Assembly (NCBI RefSeq): GCF_026004075.1 | Contig: NZ_BPIK01000001.1 | Span: forward strand, 1,528,041 to 1,592,040 | Origin: Meiothermus sp. | GTDB taxonomy: Bacteria > Deinococcota > Deinococci > Deinococcales > Thermaceae | Reading direction: 5' to 3' | Length of the DNA: 64,000 bases | Program-made: the position numbers and the translations under genes | Notes under the pieces: model-generated | What the model saw: the letters and a program-made list of their open reading frames with translations, nothing else | Told to the model about the DNA's origin: nothing | The model's database searches: none | Part shown: piece by piece, positions 49,863 through 58,617 of the stretch | How the letters are laid out: each line of letters starts with the position of its first letter | How positions within the stretch are numbered: position 1 is the stretch's first letter

Positions 49863-50623
49863 AGCCCCGCACCCGCGATACCCTGATTGCCGCCGGGGCG
49901 AGCGTGGGCTTGTTTGTGCTGTGGGAGCTCTCGGTGCGGCTCTTCAAGATTCCGCCCTTTGTGCTACCGGCCCCCTCGCAGGCCATCGCGTCGCTGCTTC
50001 CGGTCTGGGGGGTGGTGGTGGGCCACGCCTGGCAGACCCTCTGGACGACCCTGGCCGGTTTTGGGATTGCGGTGGTGGCCGGGGTGCTGCTGGGGGCAGC
50101 GGTGGGCACCTCCAAGCCCCTGAACCTGGCGTTGTATCCCATCCTGGTGGGCTTTAACAGCGTGCCCAAGGCGGCTCTGGTGCCGGTGCTGGTGCTGTGG
50201 TTTGGCATCGGCACGGTGCCAGCCATCCTGACCGCTTTTCTAATCTCGTTCTTCCCCATCGTGGTGAACGTGGCCACCGGGCTGGCCTCGGTGCCGCCGG
50301 AGCTGCGGGAGGTGCTGCGGGTGCTGGGCTCGAGCCGCCTCGAGGCCTTTACCAGGGTCTCCATTCCCTTCTCCATGCCCTACTTCTTCGCTTCGCTCAA
50401 GGTGGCCATCACCCTGGCCTTCGTGGGCGCGGTCATCTCCGAGATCGCCGCCTCGCAAAAGGGCATCGGCTACCTGATGACCTCGGCCAGCTCGCAGTTC
50501 AACGTGCCGCTGGTCTTCGGCGGGCTCTTGCTCATCGCAATCATGGGCATTGCCCTCTATGCGGTATTTGCCATTTTGGAGCGCCGCCTGGTGGGCTGGG
50601 CCTACCGCAGCCAGAACGCCTGA
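49859..50623 (+). CDS. ABC importer permease (SsuC/TauC-like)
   Basis: 254 aa from GTG 49859 overlapping the ATPase stop. It has about six transmembrane helices. The EAA-type coupling loop is in ELREVLRVLGSSRLEAFTRVSIPFSMPYFFASLKVAI, and VPKAALVPVLVLWFGIG is typical of this permease subfamily. It completes the importer. The OHCU decarboxylase gene starts 2 bases after its stop, linking the importer to purine degradation. Confidence 0.93.
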   Translation: MKPRTRDTLIAAGASVGLFVLWELSVRLFKIPPFVLPAPSQAIASLLPVWGVVVGHAWQTLWTTLAGFGIAVVAGVLLGAAVGTSKPLNLALYPILVGFNSVPKAALVPVLVLWFGIGTVPAILTAFLISFFPIVVNVATGLASVPPELREVLRVLGSSRLEAFTRVSIPFSMPYFFASLKVAITLAFVGAVISEIAASQKGIGYLMTSASSQFNVPLVFGGLLLIAIMGIALYAVFAILERRLVGWAYRSQNA

Positions 50624-50625
50624 AT

Positions 50626-51123
50626 ATGAACCTTGAAGCAGTAAATCTTCTCTCCAAAGAAGCCTTTGTCGAACGGGTGGGCTGGGTCTTCGAGCACTCG
50701 CCCTGGATCGCCGAGCAGGCCTGGGCGCAGCGGCCCTGGGCCAGCCTCGAGGCCCTGCAGCAAAGCCTGGTGCAGGTGGTGCAGCAGGCCCCCAAGGAGG
50801 CCCAGCTCGCCCTCCTGCGGGCCCACCCCGACCTGGGCAGCCGCGCCCGCATGGCCCCCGCCTCGGTAGCAGAGCAAAAGGGGGCTGGCCTGGATGCCCT
50901 CTCCCCCGCCGAGTACGAGCGCATTCAGGCCCTGAACCGGGCCTACACCGGGAAATTCGGCTTCCCCTTCATCCTGGCGGTGCGAGGCAAAACCAAGGCC
51001 GACATCTTCCAGGCCATGGAGCAAAGGCTCCACAATTCCCCGGAGGTGGAGTTCCAGACGGCCCTGGAGGAAGTCTTCAAAATTGCCCGTTTCCGCCTGG
51101 CCGACCTGCTGCAAAGAGAATAA
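50626..51123 (+). CDS. uraD: OHCU decarboxylase (uric acid degradation)
   Basis: 165 aa from ATG 50626. Signatures: FVERVGWVFEHSPWIAEQAW, the catalytic histidine in LLRAHPDLGSRARM, and NRAYTGKFGFPFILAVRGKTKADI. It decarboxylates 2-oxo-4-hydroxy-4-carboxy-5-ureidoimidazoline to S-allantoin. It is joined to the ABC-importer operon without a gap and lies before puuD and uraH, the two preceding steps. Confidence 0.95.
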   Translation: MNLEAVNLLSKEAFVERVGWVFEHSPWIAEQAWAQRPWASLEALQQSLVQVVQQAPKEAQLALLRAHPDLGSRARMAPASVAEQKGAGLDALSPAEYERIQALNRAYTGKFGFPFILAVRGKTKADIFQAMEQRLHNSPEVEFQTALEEVFKIARFRLADLLQRE

Positions 51124-51131
51124 TCTTGCGT

Positions 51132-51162
51132 TTGACAACCCTCCGGCCGTCTCGCCTAGAAT
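51132..51162 (+). promoter_or_regulatory. probable promoter upstream of puuD
   Basis: TTGACA (51132-51137) and TAGAAT (51157-51162), with a long 19-base spacer, lie 16 bases before ATG 51179. Confidence 0.4.
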
Positions 51163-51178
51163 CAGTCTGGACTACACC

Positions 51179-52495
51179 ATGAACCCCCTGAACCAAGACC
51201 GACTGCGAATCGTCAAGTGGCCCTGGGTGCTGGCCCTCCTGGCCCTCTTCGCTGTGGCGGTGGCCCTCACCCTGGCGAACGGCTGGCAGGCCCACGCCCG
51301 GGAGTGGCTCAACCTGGTGGTGCGCTGGCTGCACATCATCTACGGCATCGCCTGGATTGGGGCCAGCTTCTACTTCATCTTTCTGGAGAACGCCCTCGAG
51401 CGCCCGGGTGTACGGGCCGAACTCTCCGGCAACATCTGGGCCATCCACGGCGGCGGCATCTACTACCTGGAGAAGTACAAAACCGCCCCCAGGGAGCTGC
51501 CCCGATACCTGCACTGGTTCAAGTGGGACGCCTACCTCACCTGGGTTACGGGCTTCTTGCTGCTCATCATCGTCTACTACGCCGACCCCCGTACCATCCT
51601 GCTGGCCCCCGGCAGCACCCTGCCGGGCTGGGCGGCCATCGCGATTGCCATCGGAAGCCTGGTAGCGGCCTGGCTCATTTACGTGGGGCTTTCCAGCACC
51701 CAACTGCTCTACCGCCCAGCTCTGTTTTTGCTGGTGGGCGGGGTGCTGGTCGCGCTGGCGGCCTATCTGCTGGGTCAGGTCTTTAGCGGGCGCGGCACTT
51801 TTATGCACATCGGGGCCATGCTGGGCACCATCATGGCCGCCAACGTGTTTTTTGTGATCATCCCCTCACAGAAAAAGCTGGTGCGGGCCGCGCAGCAGGG
51901 CGAGGCCCTCGACCCCAACTTCGTGGCCTGGGTGCAGCTTCGCTCCCGCCACAACAACTACCTCACCCTGCCGGTGCTCTTCACCATGATCGCCCACCAC
52001 TTCCCCATGACCTATAACAACGGGGCAAACTGGCTCATCCTGATCCTGCTCTTTGTGGCCGGGGTGGCGGTGCGGCACTTCATCAACGTGACCGAGAAAG
52101 AGCACCACAAAACCCTGATTGAAGGCGGGGCCATGCCCTACCTGCTGGTGCTGGCGGCGGCTTTGCTCCTGGGGGCTTTCTACCTGACCGCCCCGCGCCA
52201 GAGCCTCGAGGCCCAGGGCCAGCCACCTGTGGCCTTTGCCGAGGTGCAGGCCATCATCGCGGCGCACTGCCAGATGTGCCACGCGGCCCGCCCCACCCAG
52301 CCGGGCTTTGCCTCGGCGCCGGGCGGGGTGATGCTCGAGACCCCCGAGCAGATTGTGGGGTATGCCCAGAAAATCAAGCAGGTTACGGTAGACACCCAGT
52401 ACATGCCCCTGCTGGTGCCGGGGGTTCCGCCCATGACCCCCGAGCAACGGGCCAGGCTGGGGGCCTGGGTGGCCCAGGGCGCGCCGAGGCCGTAG
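51179..52495 (+). CDS. puuD: membrane urate oxidase PuuD with C-terminal cytochrome c domain
   Basis: 438 aa. An N-terminal DUF989 membrane domain of about eight helices contains WLHIIYGIAWIGASFYFIFLENAL, GNIWAIHGGGIYYLEKYK, WFKWDAYLTW, FMHIGAMLGTIMAANVFFVIIPSQKK and SRHNNYLTLPVLFTMIAHHFP. The C-terminal cytochrome c domain has CQMCH (C364, C367, H368) and the methionine ligand in YMPLLVPGVPPMT. PuuD hydroxylates urate to 5-hydroxyisourate and passes electrons to the respiratory chain, unlike soluble uricase, which makes H2O2. It is followed by HIU hydrolase. Confidence 0.95.
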   Translation: MNPLNQDRLRIVKWPWVLALLALFAVAVALTLANGWQAHAREWLNLVVRWLHIIYGIAWIGASFYFIFLENALERPGVRAELSGNIWAIHGGGIYYLEKYKTAPRELPRYLHWFKWDAYLTWVTGFLLLIIVYYADPRTILLAPGSTLPGWAAIAIAIGSLVAAWLIYVGLSSTQLLYRPALFLLVGGVLVALAAYLLGQVFSGRGTFMHIGAMLGTIMAANVFFVIIPSQKKLVRAAQQGEALDPNFVAWVQLRSRHNNYLTLPVLFTMIAHHFPMTYNNGANWLILILLFVAGVAVRHFINVTEKEHHKTLIEGGAMPYLLVLAAALLLGAFYLTAPRQSLEAQGQPPVAFAEVQAIIAAHCQMCHAARPTQPGFASAPGGVMLETPEQIVGYAQKIKQVTVDTQYMPLLVPGVPPMTPEQRARLGAWVAQGAPRP

Positions 52496-52504
52496 GATTA
52501 AGAC

Positions 52505-52861
52505 ATGGCACGCCTCTCGACCCATGTGCTGGACACCGCCCACGGCCGCCCCGCGGCGGGGCTCGACCTCGAGCTCTACCGCATCGGCCCCGCGGGCGAG
52601 CGCACCTTGGTGACCACGGCCCGCACCAACGCCGATGGCCGCACCGATACCCCCTTGCTCTCGGGCGAGACCATCCCGGTGGGCCTGTACGAGCTGGTCT
52701 TCCACGTGGCCGCCTACTTCAAGGCCCAGGGCGTCCCCCTGCCCGACCCCCCCTTTCTGGACAAGGTGCCCATCCGCTTCGGCATCGCCGAGGCTCGAGG
52801 GCACTACCACGTACCGCTCCTCATCGCGCCCTATGGCTACAGCACCTACCGGGGTAGCTGA
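52505..52861 (+). CDS. uraH: 5-hydroxyisourate hydrolase (transthyretin-related)
   Basis: 118 aa. Family marks: [23 protein letters not shown] at the N-terminus, catalytic residues in the HVLDTA and RIG regions, FPEI-like [30 protein letters not shown] with the defining C-terminal YRGS. It hydrolyses 5-hydroxyisourate to OHCU. It lies directly after puuD, with uraD upstream, so the three-step urate-to-allantoin route is contiguous. Confidence 0.97.
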   Translation: MARLSTHVLDTAHGRPAAGLDLELYRIGPAGERTLVTTARTNADGRTDTPLLSGETIPVGLYELVFHVAAYFKAQGVPLPDPPFLDKVPIRFGIAEARGHYHVPLLIAPYGYSTYRGS

Positions 52862-52943
52862 GTACCCCACGGGAAGCTTCATCCCTTGCCCCGTCCGCAG
52901 CAAACCACGTTTTACGCTTCCCGCGGGAGCCCCAGGATGGGAA
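52862..52943. repeat. dispersed intergenic repeat, copy B
   Basis: It shares its 5' block (GTAC, GAAGCTTC) and its 3' block (CTTCCCGC then GCCCCAGGATGGGAA) with copy A at 2012-2069, plus about 25 inserted bases. It begins at the uraH stop codon. Confidence 0.5.
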
Positions 52944-53003
52944 AATCGGGGATACAGGGATCCAGAGCCCTACGAACAAGAACGCATCCCAACTGACCCG
53001 AAC

Positions 53004-54251
53004 ATGAATCTTTCCGATACCGACTTCTCCCAACTGGCCCAGGAAGCCCTCGAGCGCTGCCTGGCCCTGGGCCGCCTGTCCGAAGAAGCAGGCCGCCTGA
53101 CCCGCACCTTCCTCTCCCCCCCCATGCGGGAGGTGCACCGGCTGCTTGCCGCCTGGATGCAGGAGCTGGGCATGGCGGTGCGGGTGGACGCGGTGGGGAA
53201 CCTGATCGGGCGCTACCCCGGCCAGACCCCCGACGCCCCGGCCCTGCTGATGGGCTCCCACGTGGACACCGTGCGCGATGCGGGCCGGTACGACGGCCTT
53301 CTGGGGGTAACGCTGGCGCTGGCGGTGGTGAAAGCCCTGGAGGGCCGCAGGCTGCCCTTTGCCATCGAGGTGATTGCCTTCTCGGAAGAGGAGGGGGTGC
53401 GGTTTGGGGTACCCTTCCTGGGGAGCAAGGCCATCGTCGGGCGGTTCGAGCCGGAGCTGCTAAAGCTGCAAGATGCCGAGGGACAGACGGTCGAGGCGGC
53501 CATCCGGGCCTTTGGCTTGGAGCCCGCCCAGATTCCCCAGGCCGCCTATAACCCCGCCCAGGTCAGGGGGTTTCTGGAGTTTCACATCGAGCAGGGGCCG
53601 GTACTGGAGGCCCTGGGGTATCCGCTGGGCCTGGTGGAAGGCATCGTGGGGCAGAGCCGGCTCGAGGTGGCCTTCCGCGGCAAGGCCGGGCACGCCGGCA
53701 CCGCGCCCATGCACCTGCGCAAGGACGCCCTGGCCGGGGCCGCCGAGTGGATTACCCTGGTCGAGCGCGAGGCCCGCGAGGAGCCGGGCCTGGTGGCTAC
53801 GGTGGGCATGATCACCGCATTGCCTGGGGCGGCCAACGTAATTCCGGGGGAGGTGCAGATGAGCCTGGATGTGCGCCACCTCGAGGACGAGATCCGCAGC
53901 CTGGCGGTCGCCAACCTGATCACCCGGGCCCAGCAGGTGGCCCAGCGCCGGGGCCTCGAGCTCGGCTACCGCACCCTGTACGAGCAGCCCGCGGTGCCCT
54001 GCGACCCCGGCCTGAACGCGCTGCTGGCCGAGGCCCTGGAGGCCCAGGGCTACCCGGTGCACCGGATGGTCTCGGGGGCCGGGCACGACGCCATGATTAT
54101 GGCGGCCCTGTGCCCCGCCACCATGCTGTTCCTGCGCAGCCCCGGCGGCCTCTCGCACCACCCGGAGGAGTCGGTCTGGCCGCAGGACGTGGAAGCCGCC
54201 CTGCGGGTGGGCCTGGACTTTTTGCACAGGCTGGCAGCCGAAGTTCTGTAG
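53004..54251 (+). CDS. allC: allantoate amidohydrolase (M20 family)
   Basis: 415 aa from ATG 53004. Metal-binding and catalytic motifs: LLMGSHVDTVRDAGRYDGLLGV, FSEEEGVRFGVPFLGSKA, EFHIEQGPVLE and GLSHHPEESV, plus the dimer-interface AFRGKAGHAGTAPM. The pattern is that of AllC and N-carbamoyl-amino-acid hydrolases; the operon makes allantoate the likely substrate, releasing ureidoglycine, CO2 and NH3. No clear Shine-Dalgarno precedes the start. AllB follows after 9 bases. Confidence 0.88.
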   Translation: MNLSDTDFSQLAQEALERCLALGRLSEEAGRLTRTFLSPPMREVHRLLAAWMQELGMAVRVDAVGNLIGRYPGQTPDAPALLMGSHVDTVRDAGRYDGLLGVTLALAVVKALEGRRLPFAIEVIAFSEEEGVRFGVPFLGSKAIVGRFEPELLKLQDAEGQTVEAAIRAFGLEPAQIPQAAYNPAQVRGFLEFHIEQGPVLEALGYPLGLVEGIVGQSRLEVAFRGKAGHAGTAPMHLRKDALAGAAEWITLVEREAREEPGLVATVGMITALPGAANVIPGEVQMSLDVRHLEDEIRSLAVANLITRAQQVAQRRGLELGYRTLYEQPAVPCDPGLNALLAEALEAQGYPVHRMVSGAGHDAMIMAALCPATMLFLRSPGGLSHHPEESVWPQDVEAALRVGLDFLHRLAAEVL

Positions 54252-54260
54252 GGAGGGGTG

Positions 54261-55625
54261 ATGCTCGATCTAATCGTGCGCGGTGGAAAGCTGGTCACCC
54301 CCGAAGGGGTGCGGCAGGCCGACCTGGCGGTCGCAGATGGGCGGATTGCCCAGATAGCCCCGGAAATTGCCGAACCGGCCCGGCAGGAGCTTCGCGCAGA
54401 GGGCTTGCACGTCTTTCCGGGCCTGATTGACGTACACGTGCACTTCAACGAGCCGGGGCAGGCCCACTGGGAAGGCATCGCCACCGGCAGCGCGGCCCTG
54501 GCCGCCGGCGGCGGCACGGCGTTTTTCGATATGCCGCTCAACTCCCTGCCCTGCACCCTCGATGCCCCTTCCTTCGACCAGAAGCTGGCAGCCATGCGGG
54601 CCTCCTCCCACACCGATTTCGCCCTGTGGGGGGGCCTCACCCCAAACACCTTGCAGCATCTACCCGACCTAGCCGAGCGGGGTGTAATCGGGTTCAAGGC
54701 TTTTATGTCAAACTCGGGCCTACCCGAGTTTCCCGCTTGCGACGATGCTTCTTTATTCGTTGGGATGCGCCTGGCGGCCCAGTTGGGCCTACCGGTAGCC
54801 GTGCACGCCGAGTCAGACGCCATGACCGCCTACCTGGCCCAGCAAAAACGCCAGCAAGGCCAGACCACCTGGCGCGACTTTCTGGACTCAAGGCCGGTTT
54901 ACACCGAACTCGAGGCCATCCAGCGGGCCTTGTTGTTTGCCCAGGAAACCGGCTGTCGGCTGCACATCGTGCACATCAGCTCGGGGGCCGGGGTAGTGCT
55001 GGCCGCCGAGGCCAAAGCCAGAGGGGTGGACGTGAGCCTCGAGACCTGTCCCCACTACCTGGCCTTCACCGAGGAAGACCTCGAGCGCCTGGGGGCCGTC
55101 GGCAAGTGCGCCCCGCCCCTTCGCTCCAGCGACCAACAAACCCTGCTGTGGAGCCAGGTGTTGCAGGGGCAGATTGATATCATCGCTTCCGACCACTCCC
55201 CCAGCCCCCCCGAGATGAAGCAGGGCGACGACTTTTTTGCCCTGTGGGGCGGGATTGCTGGGGTGCAGTCCACCCTGGCTGTGCTTCTAACCGAAGGCTG
55301 GCAACGGCGCGGGCTGGCCCTGGAGCGGCTGGCCGCCCTGCTCTCGGCCAACCCGGCGCGGCGTTTTGGCCTCGTGGGCAAGGGCCGCCTGGCCGAAGGC
55401 TACGACGCCGACTTCACCCTGGTAGATCTGCAGCAGACCCACACCCTGGAGCCCCAGAACCTGCACTACCGGCATCCCATCTCGCCCTACCTGGGCCGTA
55501 CCTTCGTGGGGGCTGTGCGAGAGACCTGGCTACGGGGGCAGCGGGTGTATGCCTTGGGTAAGATAGAAAAGCCCAGCGAGGTTCGATTGCTCAAGGGGTC
55601 GATCCCCTTCAGGACAGAACCCTGA
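54261..55625 (+). CDS. allB: allantoinase
   Basis: 454 aa from ATG 54261 after GGAGGGG. Amidohydrolase metal ligands: IDVHVHFNEPGQAHWEGIATGS, the carbamylated-lysine region VIGFKAFMS, VHAESDAMTAY, LHIVHISSGAG and IASDHSPSPPEMKQGDDFFALWGGIAGVQSTL. That last stretch distinguishes allantoinase from dihydroorotase. It hydrolyses allantoin to allantoate. It lies between allC and allE. Confidence 0.95.
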   Translation: MLDLIVRGGKLVTPEGVRQADLAVADGRIAQIAPEIAEPARQELRAEGLHVFPGLIDVHVHFNEPGQAHWEGIATGSAALAAGGGTAFFDMPLNSLPCTLDAPSFDQKLAAMRASSHTDFALWGGLTPNTLQHLPDLAERGVIGFKAFMSNSGLPEFPACDDASLFVGMRLAAQLGLPVAVHAESDAMTAYLAQQKRQQGQTTWRDFLDSRPVYTELEAIQRALLFAQETGCRLHIVHISSGAGVVLAAEAKARGVDVSLETCPHYLAFTEEDLERLGAVGKCAPPLRSSDQQTLLWSQVLQGQIDIIASDHSPSPPEMKQGDDFFALWGGIAGVQSTLAVLLTEGWQRRGLALERLAALLSANPARRFGLVGKGRLAEGYDADFTLVDLQQTHTLEPQNLHYRHPISPYLGRTFVGAVRETWLRGQRVYALGKIEKPSEVRLLKGSIPFRTEP

Positions 55626-55650
55626 CGGGCCTGTTCACCTAGAGGAGTCT

Positions 55651-56400
55651 ATGAGTCTGACCGGTTTTACCCGTACCCGTGTAGCCCCCGACCACGCCCT
55701 CTTGACCCCCGATACCTTTGTGCGGGCCCCCCTGCCCGGCTGGAAAAACACGGCCTGCATAGTGCACATCTCCCCCGAGCTGGGGGCCCGCTTCAAGATG
55801 TACACGGTGGAGATGGAAGCCGGTGGCACCGGCGAGATGACCCTGCTGGATATCCAGCGGTTTGCCTATGTGCTGGAAGGTGCGGTGGCGCTCGAGGTGG
55901 GCGGCGCCCGGCATGCCCTGGGGGCCCACCACTACGCCTACCTGCCGGCCAACACCCCGCACCGGTTCGAGGCCGCCGCCCGCGCGCGGATGGTGGTATT
56001 CGACAAGCCCTACCAGGCCCTGGCCGGGGTAGAAGTGCCCTCCGTGGTGCTCGGGCACGAGCCCGATATCCCCAGCAGCCCGCTCCTGGGCGACGAGGCC
56101 CTGCAGGTGCGCCTGCTCTTGCCGGATAACCCCTCTTTTGATATGGCCGTCAACACCATGACCTTTGCCCCCGGCGCCCACCTGTCGCTGGTGGAAACCC
56201 ACGTGATGGAACACGGCCTGCTCTTCCTCGAGGGCGGGGGGGTGTACCGGCTGAGCGACCACTGGTACACCGTGCAGGCCGGCGACGTCATCTGGATGGC
56301 CTCCTACTGCCCACAGTGGTTCGGGGCGCTGGGCAAAACACCCAGCAAGTACCTGATTTACAAAGACGTCAACCGGCACTCGCTCGAGCTGCTCTCCTGA
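55651..56400 (+). CDS. allE: (S)-ureidoglycine aminohydrolase (bicupin)
   Basis: 249 aa after GAGGAG. Two cupin domains are seen; the C-terminal one carries the metal-binding ETHVMEHGLLFLEGGGVYRL and GDVIWMASYCPQWFGALG. N-terminal GFTRTRVAPDHALLTPD and YVLEGAVALEVGG are typical of YlbA/AllE. The enzyme converts S-ureidoglycine to S-ureidoglycolate with release of ammonia. It follows allB by 25 bases and precedes a hairpin. Confidence 0.93.
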   Translation: MSLTGFTRTRVAPDHALLTPDTFVRAPLPGWKNTACIVHISPELGARFKMYTVEMEAGGTGEMTLLDIQRFAYVLEGAVALEVGGARHALGAHHYAYLPANTPHRFEAAARARMVVFDKPYQALAGVEVPSVVLGHEPDIPSSPLLGDEALQVRLLLPDNPSFDMAVNTMTFAPGAHLSLVETHVMEHGLLFLEGGGVYRLSDHWYTVQAGDVIWMASYCPQWFGALGKTPSKYLIYKDVNRHSLELLS

Positions 56401-56403
56401 TAG

Positions 56404-56427
56404 CGCCCCTCACGCCGCATCGGGGCG
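56404..56427 (+). terminator. weak hairpin after allE
   Basis: CGCCCC/GGGGCG arms with a 12-base loop begin 4 bases after the stop; no T-run follows. TTGAGC near 56488 and CGGAG before ATG 56525 suggest a fresh promoter and ribosome site for the next gene. Confidence 0.35.
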
Positions 56428-56524
56428 GTGGAGGCTGGTTGGCTGGGTGCGGTAAACTTCTCGTGCTGGATTTTCTACAAGTCTGACTTGAGCATATCTT
56501 CCAAAATTTTTATCGGAGTAGCCC

Positions 56525-57817
56525 ATGATCGTACGACCCCTAATAGACCAAGAACGAATTATCCGTGAACTCGAGGCCCTGGCGGAGTTTTCCGATACCC
56601 CCAAGCCGGCCATTACCCGCATCCTGTTTACCAAGCCCGACCTGGAAGCGCGGGCCTACCTCAAGGGGCTGTGCGAGGAAGCGGGTCTCAGCCTACGGGA
56701 AGATGGGCTGGGCAACATCTTCGCCCGCTGGGAGGGCTCCGCGCCCGATCTGCCTGCGGTGGGTACCGGCTCCCACTTCGACGCCATCCCCTATGCCGGC
56801 ATGTACGACGGTACGGTGGGTGTGCTGGGAGGGCTGGAGGCCATCCGCTCCCTTCAGCGCAGCGGCTTCAAGCCCTACCGCTCCATCGAACTGCTCATAT
56901 TCACCGCCGAGGAGCCCACCCGTTTTGGCATTGGTTGCCTGGGGAGCCGGGCCCTGGCCGGGGTCTTGAGCCCCGATTCGCTGCGCGAGCTCAAAGACCC
57001 GGAGGGGCGTACCCTTGAGGAGGTGCGCTGGGAGGCTGGTTATATGGGCCGCCTGGAGGACGTGGCCCTCCCCGAGGGCTACTACTCGGCTTTTGTGGAG
57101 CTGCACATCGAGCAAGGACCGGTGCTCGAGCAAGAACGCGTCCCGCTGGGCATCGTGACGGCCATTGCAGCCCCGGCCTCCCTGCGGGTTAACCTGGAGG
57201 GGGTAGGAGGCCACGCCGGAACCGTTCTGATGCCCGATCGGCGCGATGCCCTGTGCGCCGCCGCCGAGATTATTCTGGGTGTGGAGGCCTTTGCTAAAAA
57301 CAGCGGCAGCATCAATACCGTGGCTACCACCGGCTTTTGCGAGGTTTATCCCAACGCAGTCAATAGCGTGCCCAGCCGGGTCAGGCTCGAGGTCGACATC
57401 CGCGATATCGAACAGTCCCGCCGGGATCAGGTGATTCGCAGTGTCATTCAGGGGGTCGAGCAGGTCTGCACCAGACGTGACATCAAGTACAGCGTAGAAA
57501 TTATCAACATAGACCCCCCCGCCAAGGCAGGCTCTGAGGTGTTAAAGGCCCTGGTGGCTTCGTGTGGCGAGGCCGGGGTAAAGTTCAAGTTTATGGTGAG
57601 CCGGGCTTACCACGATGCCTTGTTCATGGCCCGGATTACCCCCACCGCTATGCTGTTTATTCCATGCCGGCAAGGTGTGAGCCATCGCCCAGATGAGTAT
57701 GCCGCGCCCGAAGATATTGCCAGGGGCGTCCACGTACTGGCCCTCACCCTAGCCAAGCTCTCGCTAGCCGAGGACAAAGCCGTTCCAAAGGACGACCCCG
57801 TTTTACTCGATGAGTAA
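56525..57817 (+). CDS. M20 amidohydrolase, probably ureidoglycolate amidohydrolase
   Basis: 430 aa. M20 motifs: VGTGSHFDAIPYAGMYDGTVGV, FTAEEPTRFGIGCLGSRAL, ELHIEQGPVLEQE and the C-terminal SRAYHDALFMARITPTAMLFIPCRQGVSHRPDE, read here in segments. The last region, with AYHDALFMAR and IPC-x-x-G-x-SH-x-PDE, matches plant ureidoglycolate amidohydrolase better than AllC. That would release glyoxylate, CO2 and two NH3, completing the ureide pathway next to allE. A second allantoate amidohydrolase is the alternative. Confidence 0.8.
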   Translation: MIVRPLIDQERIIRELEALAEFSDTPKPAITRILFTKPDLEARAYLKGLCEEAGLSLREDGLGNIFARWEGSAPDLPAVGTGSHFDAIPYAGMYDGTVGVLGGLEAIRSLQRSGFKPYRSIELLIFTAEEPTRFGIGCLGSRALAGVLSPDSLRELKDPEGRTLEEVRWEAGYMGRLEDVALPEGYYSAFVELHIEQGPVLEQERVPLGIVTAIAAPASLRVNLEGVGGHAGTVLMPDRRDALCAAAEIILGVEAFAKNSGSINTVATTGFCEVYPNAVNSVPSRVRLEVDIRDIEQSRRDQVIRSVIQGVEQVCTRRDIKYSVEIINIDPPAKAGSEVLKALVASCGEAGVKFKFMVSRAYHDALFMARITPTAMLFIPCRQGVSHRPDEYAAPEDIARGVHVLALTLAKLSLAEDKAVPKDDPVLLDE

Positions 57818-58067
57818 GTTTTTTGGCAAAAGCTTGCAATAGCGGGTGCGTTGCCAGAAAAACCCCATAATACGAACCTGCTGAGAGGGTTCGCTGGGTT
57901 TCATGCCGGATTCAAGGAGAAGCTCATTCCAATAGACTAGCTTTTTGAACCCAAGTACATTCCCTTTGCTCGAGGTAGTTTGTCACAGTTCAGCAATATG
58001 CTGTTCAATTCTGGTTTCATCTAGGCGATCAGTACCCACGGCCGGCCATACAGAGTTTGGAGCCATA
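57818..58067. other. 250-base gap with no supported gene; possible gene remnant on the minus strand
   Basis: Reading leftward from an ATG at 58066 a 27-codon frame (MAPNSVWPAVGTDRL...) ends at a TGA, and the same frame then continues open for about 55 codons (with KLVYWNELLLESGMKPSEPS) up to the end of the upstream gene. One stop in an otherwise open frame, ending at the 137-bp repeat, might be a decayed gene tail. I do not recognise it, and it may be chance. Confidence 0.2.
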
Positions 58068-58204
58068 ATACGCATTTCGGCAGTATCGTTCACTTCGGCA
58101 AGCCTAAACGATACTACCGAAATGCTTTTCTACTCCCTTCGGTCGGTTTGAATCCTTCACCTCTGACTGCGTCCACCGGTGAAGGATTCAAGCGGAAACG
58201 GTAT
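58068..58204. repeat. 137-bp two-hairpin dispersed repeat, copy B
   Basis: Same length as 21217-21353 with about 7-8 base differences, the same two inverted repeats and the same ATAC/GTAT ends. In this copy the second hairpin is more nearly perfect (GAATCCTTCACC with GGTGAAGGATTC). It lies between the ureide genes and the rplT terminator. Confidence 0.85.
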
Positions 58205-58208
58205 AAAA

Positions 58209-58235
58209 CAACACCCACCGCAGGGGTGGGTGTTG
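58209..58235 (-). terminator. rplT terminator
   Basis: An 11-base perfect stem CAACACCCACC/GGTGGGTGTTG with a 5-base loop; read on the reverse strand it is followed by TTTTAT. It lies 18 bases after the rplT stop. Confidence 0.85.
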
Positions 58236-58253
58236 TGGATCGATAAAACCTAC

Positions 58254-58601
58254 CTAGGCCCTGGCTTTGCTGACCAGTTCAGCGAAAGCTTCGGGCTGGC
58301 GTACCGCAATATCGGCAAGAATCTTGCGGTCAAGCTCGATCCCAGCCTTTTTGAGGCCGTGCATAAACACGCTGTAGCTCAGACCATGCTGACGAGCAGC
58401 AGCGTTGATACGCACAATCCACAAGCGGCGCATATCGCCCTTGCGCTTGCGGCGGTCGTTGAAGGAGCGCATGGCTCCGCTAAACAGGGTTTCGCGGGCC
58501 TTACGAACACTCTTGGAGCGCAGGGCGTAAAAGCCCTTGGCACGCTTAAGGATGGCCTTGTGTTTACGACGACGAACTACACCGGTCTTGGCGCGTGGCA
58601 T
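58254..58601 (-). CDS. rplT: 50S ribosomal protein L20
   Basis: 115 aa. Diagnostic sequence: [20 protein letters not shown], then [20 protein letters not shown] and the C-terminal [21 protein letters not shown] with [21 protein letters not shown]. It is an early assembly protein of the large subunit and, in other bacteria, represses its own operon. It follows rpmI by 16 bases. Confidence 0.98.
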   Translation of the reverse strand: MPRAKTGVVRRRKHKAILKRAKGFYALRSKSVRKARETLFSGAMRSFNDRRKRKGDMRRLWIVRINAAARQHGLSYSVFMHGLKKAGIELDRKILADIAVRQPEAFAELVSKARA

Positions 58602-58617
58602 TCTGTATCACCTCTCC

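Noticed and set aside
57945-58151. 68-codon forward frame entering the 137-bp repeat
   Set aside because: It has serine-rich, non-coding-like composition and its 3' end lies inside the repeat.
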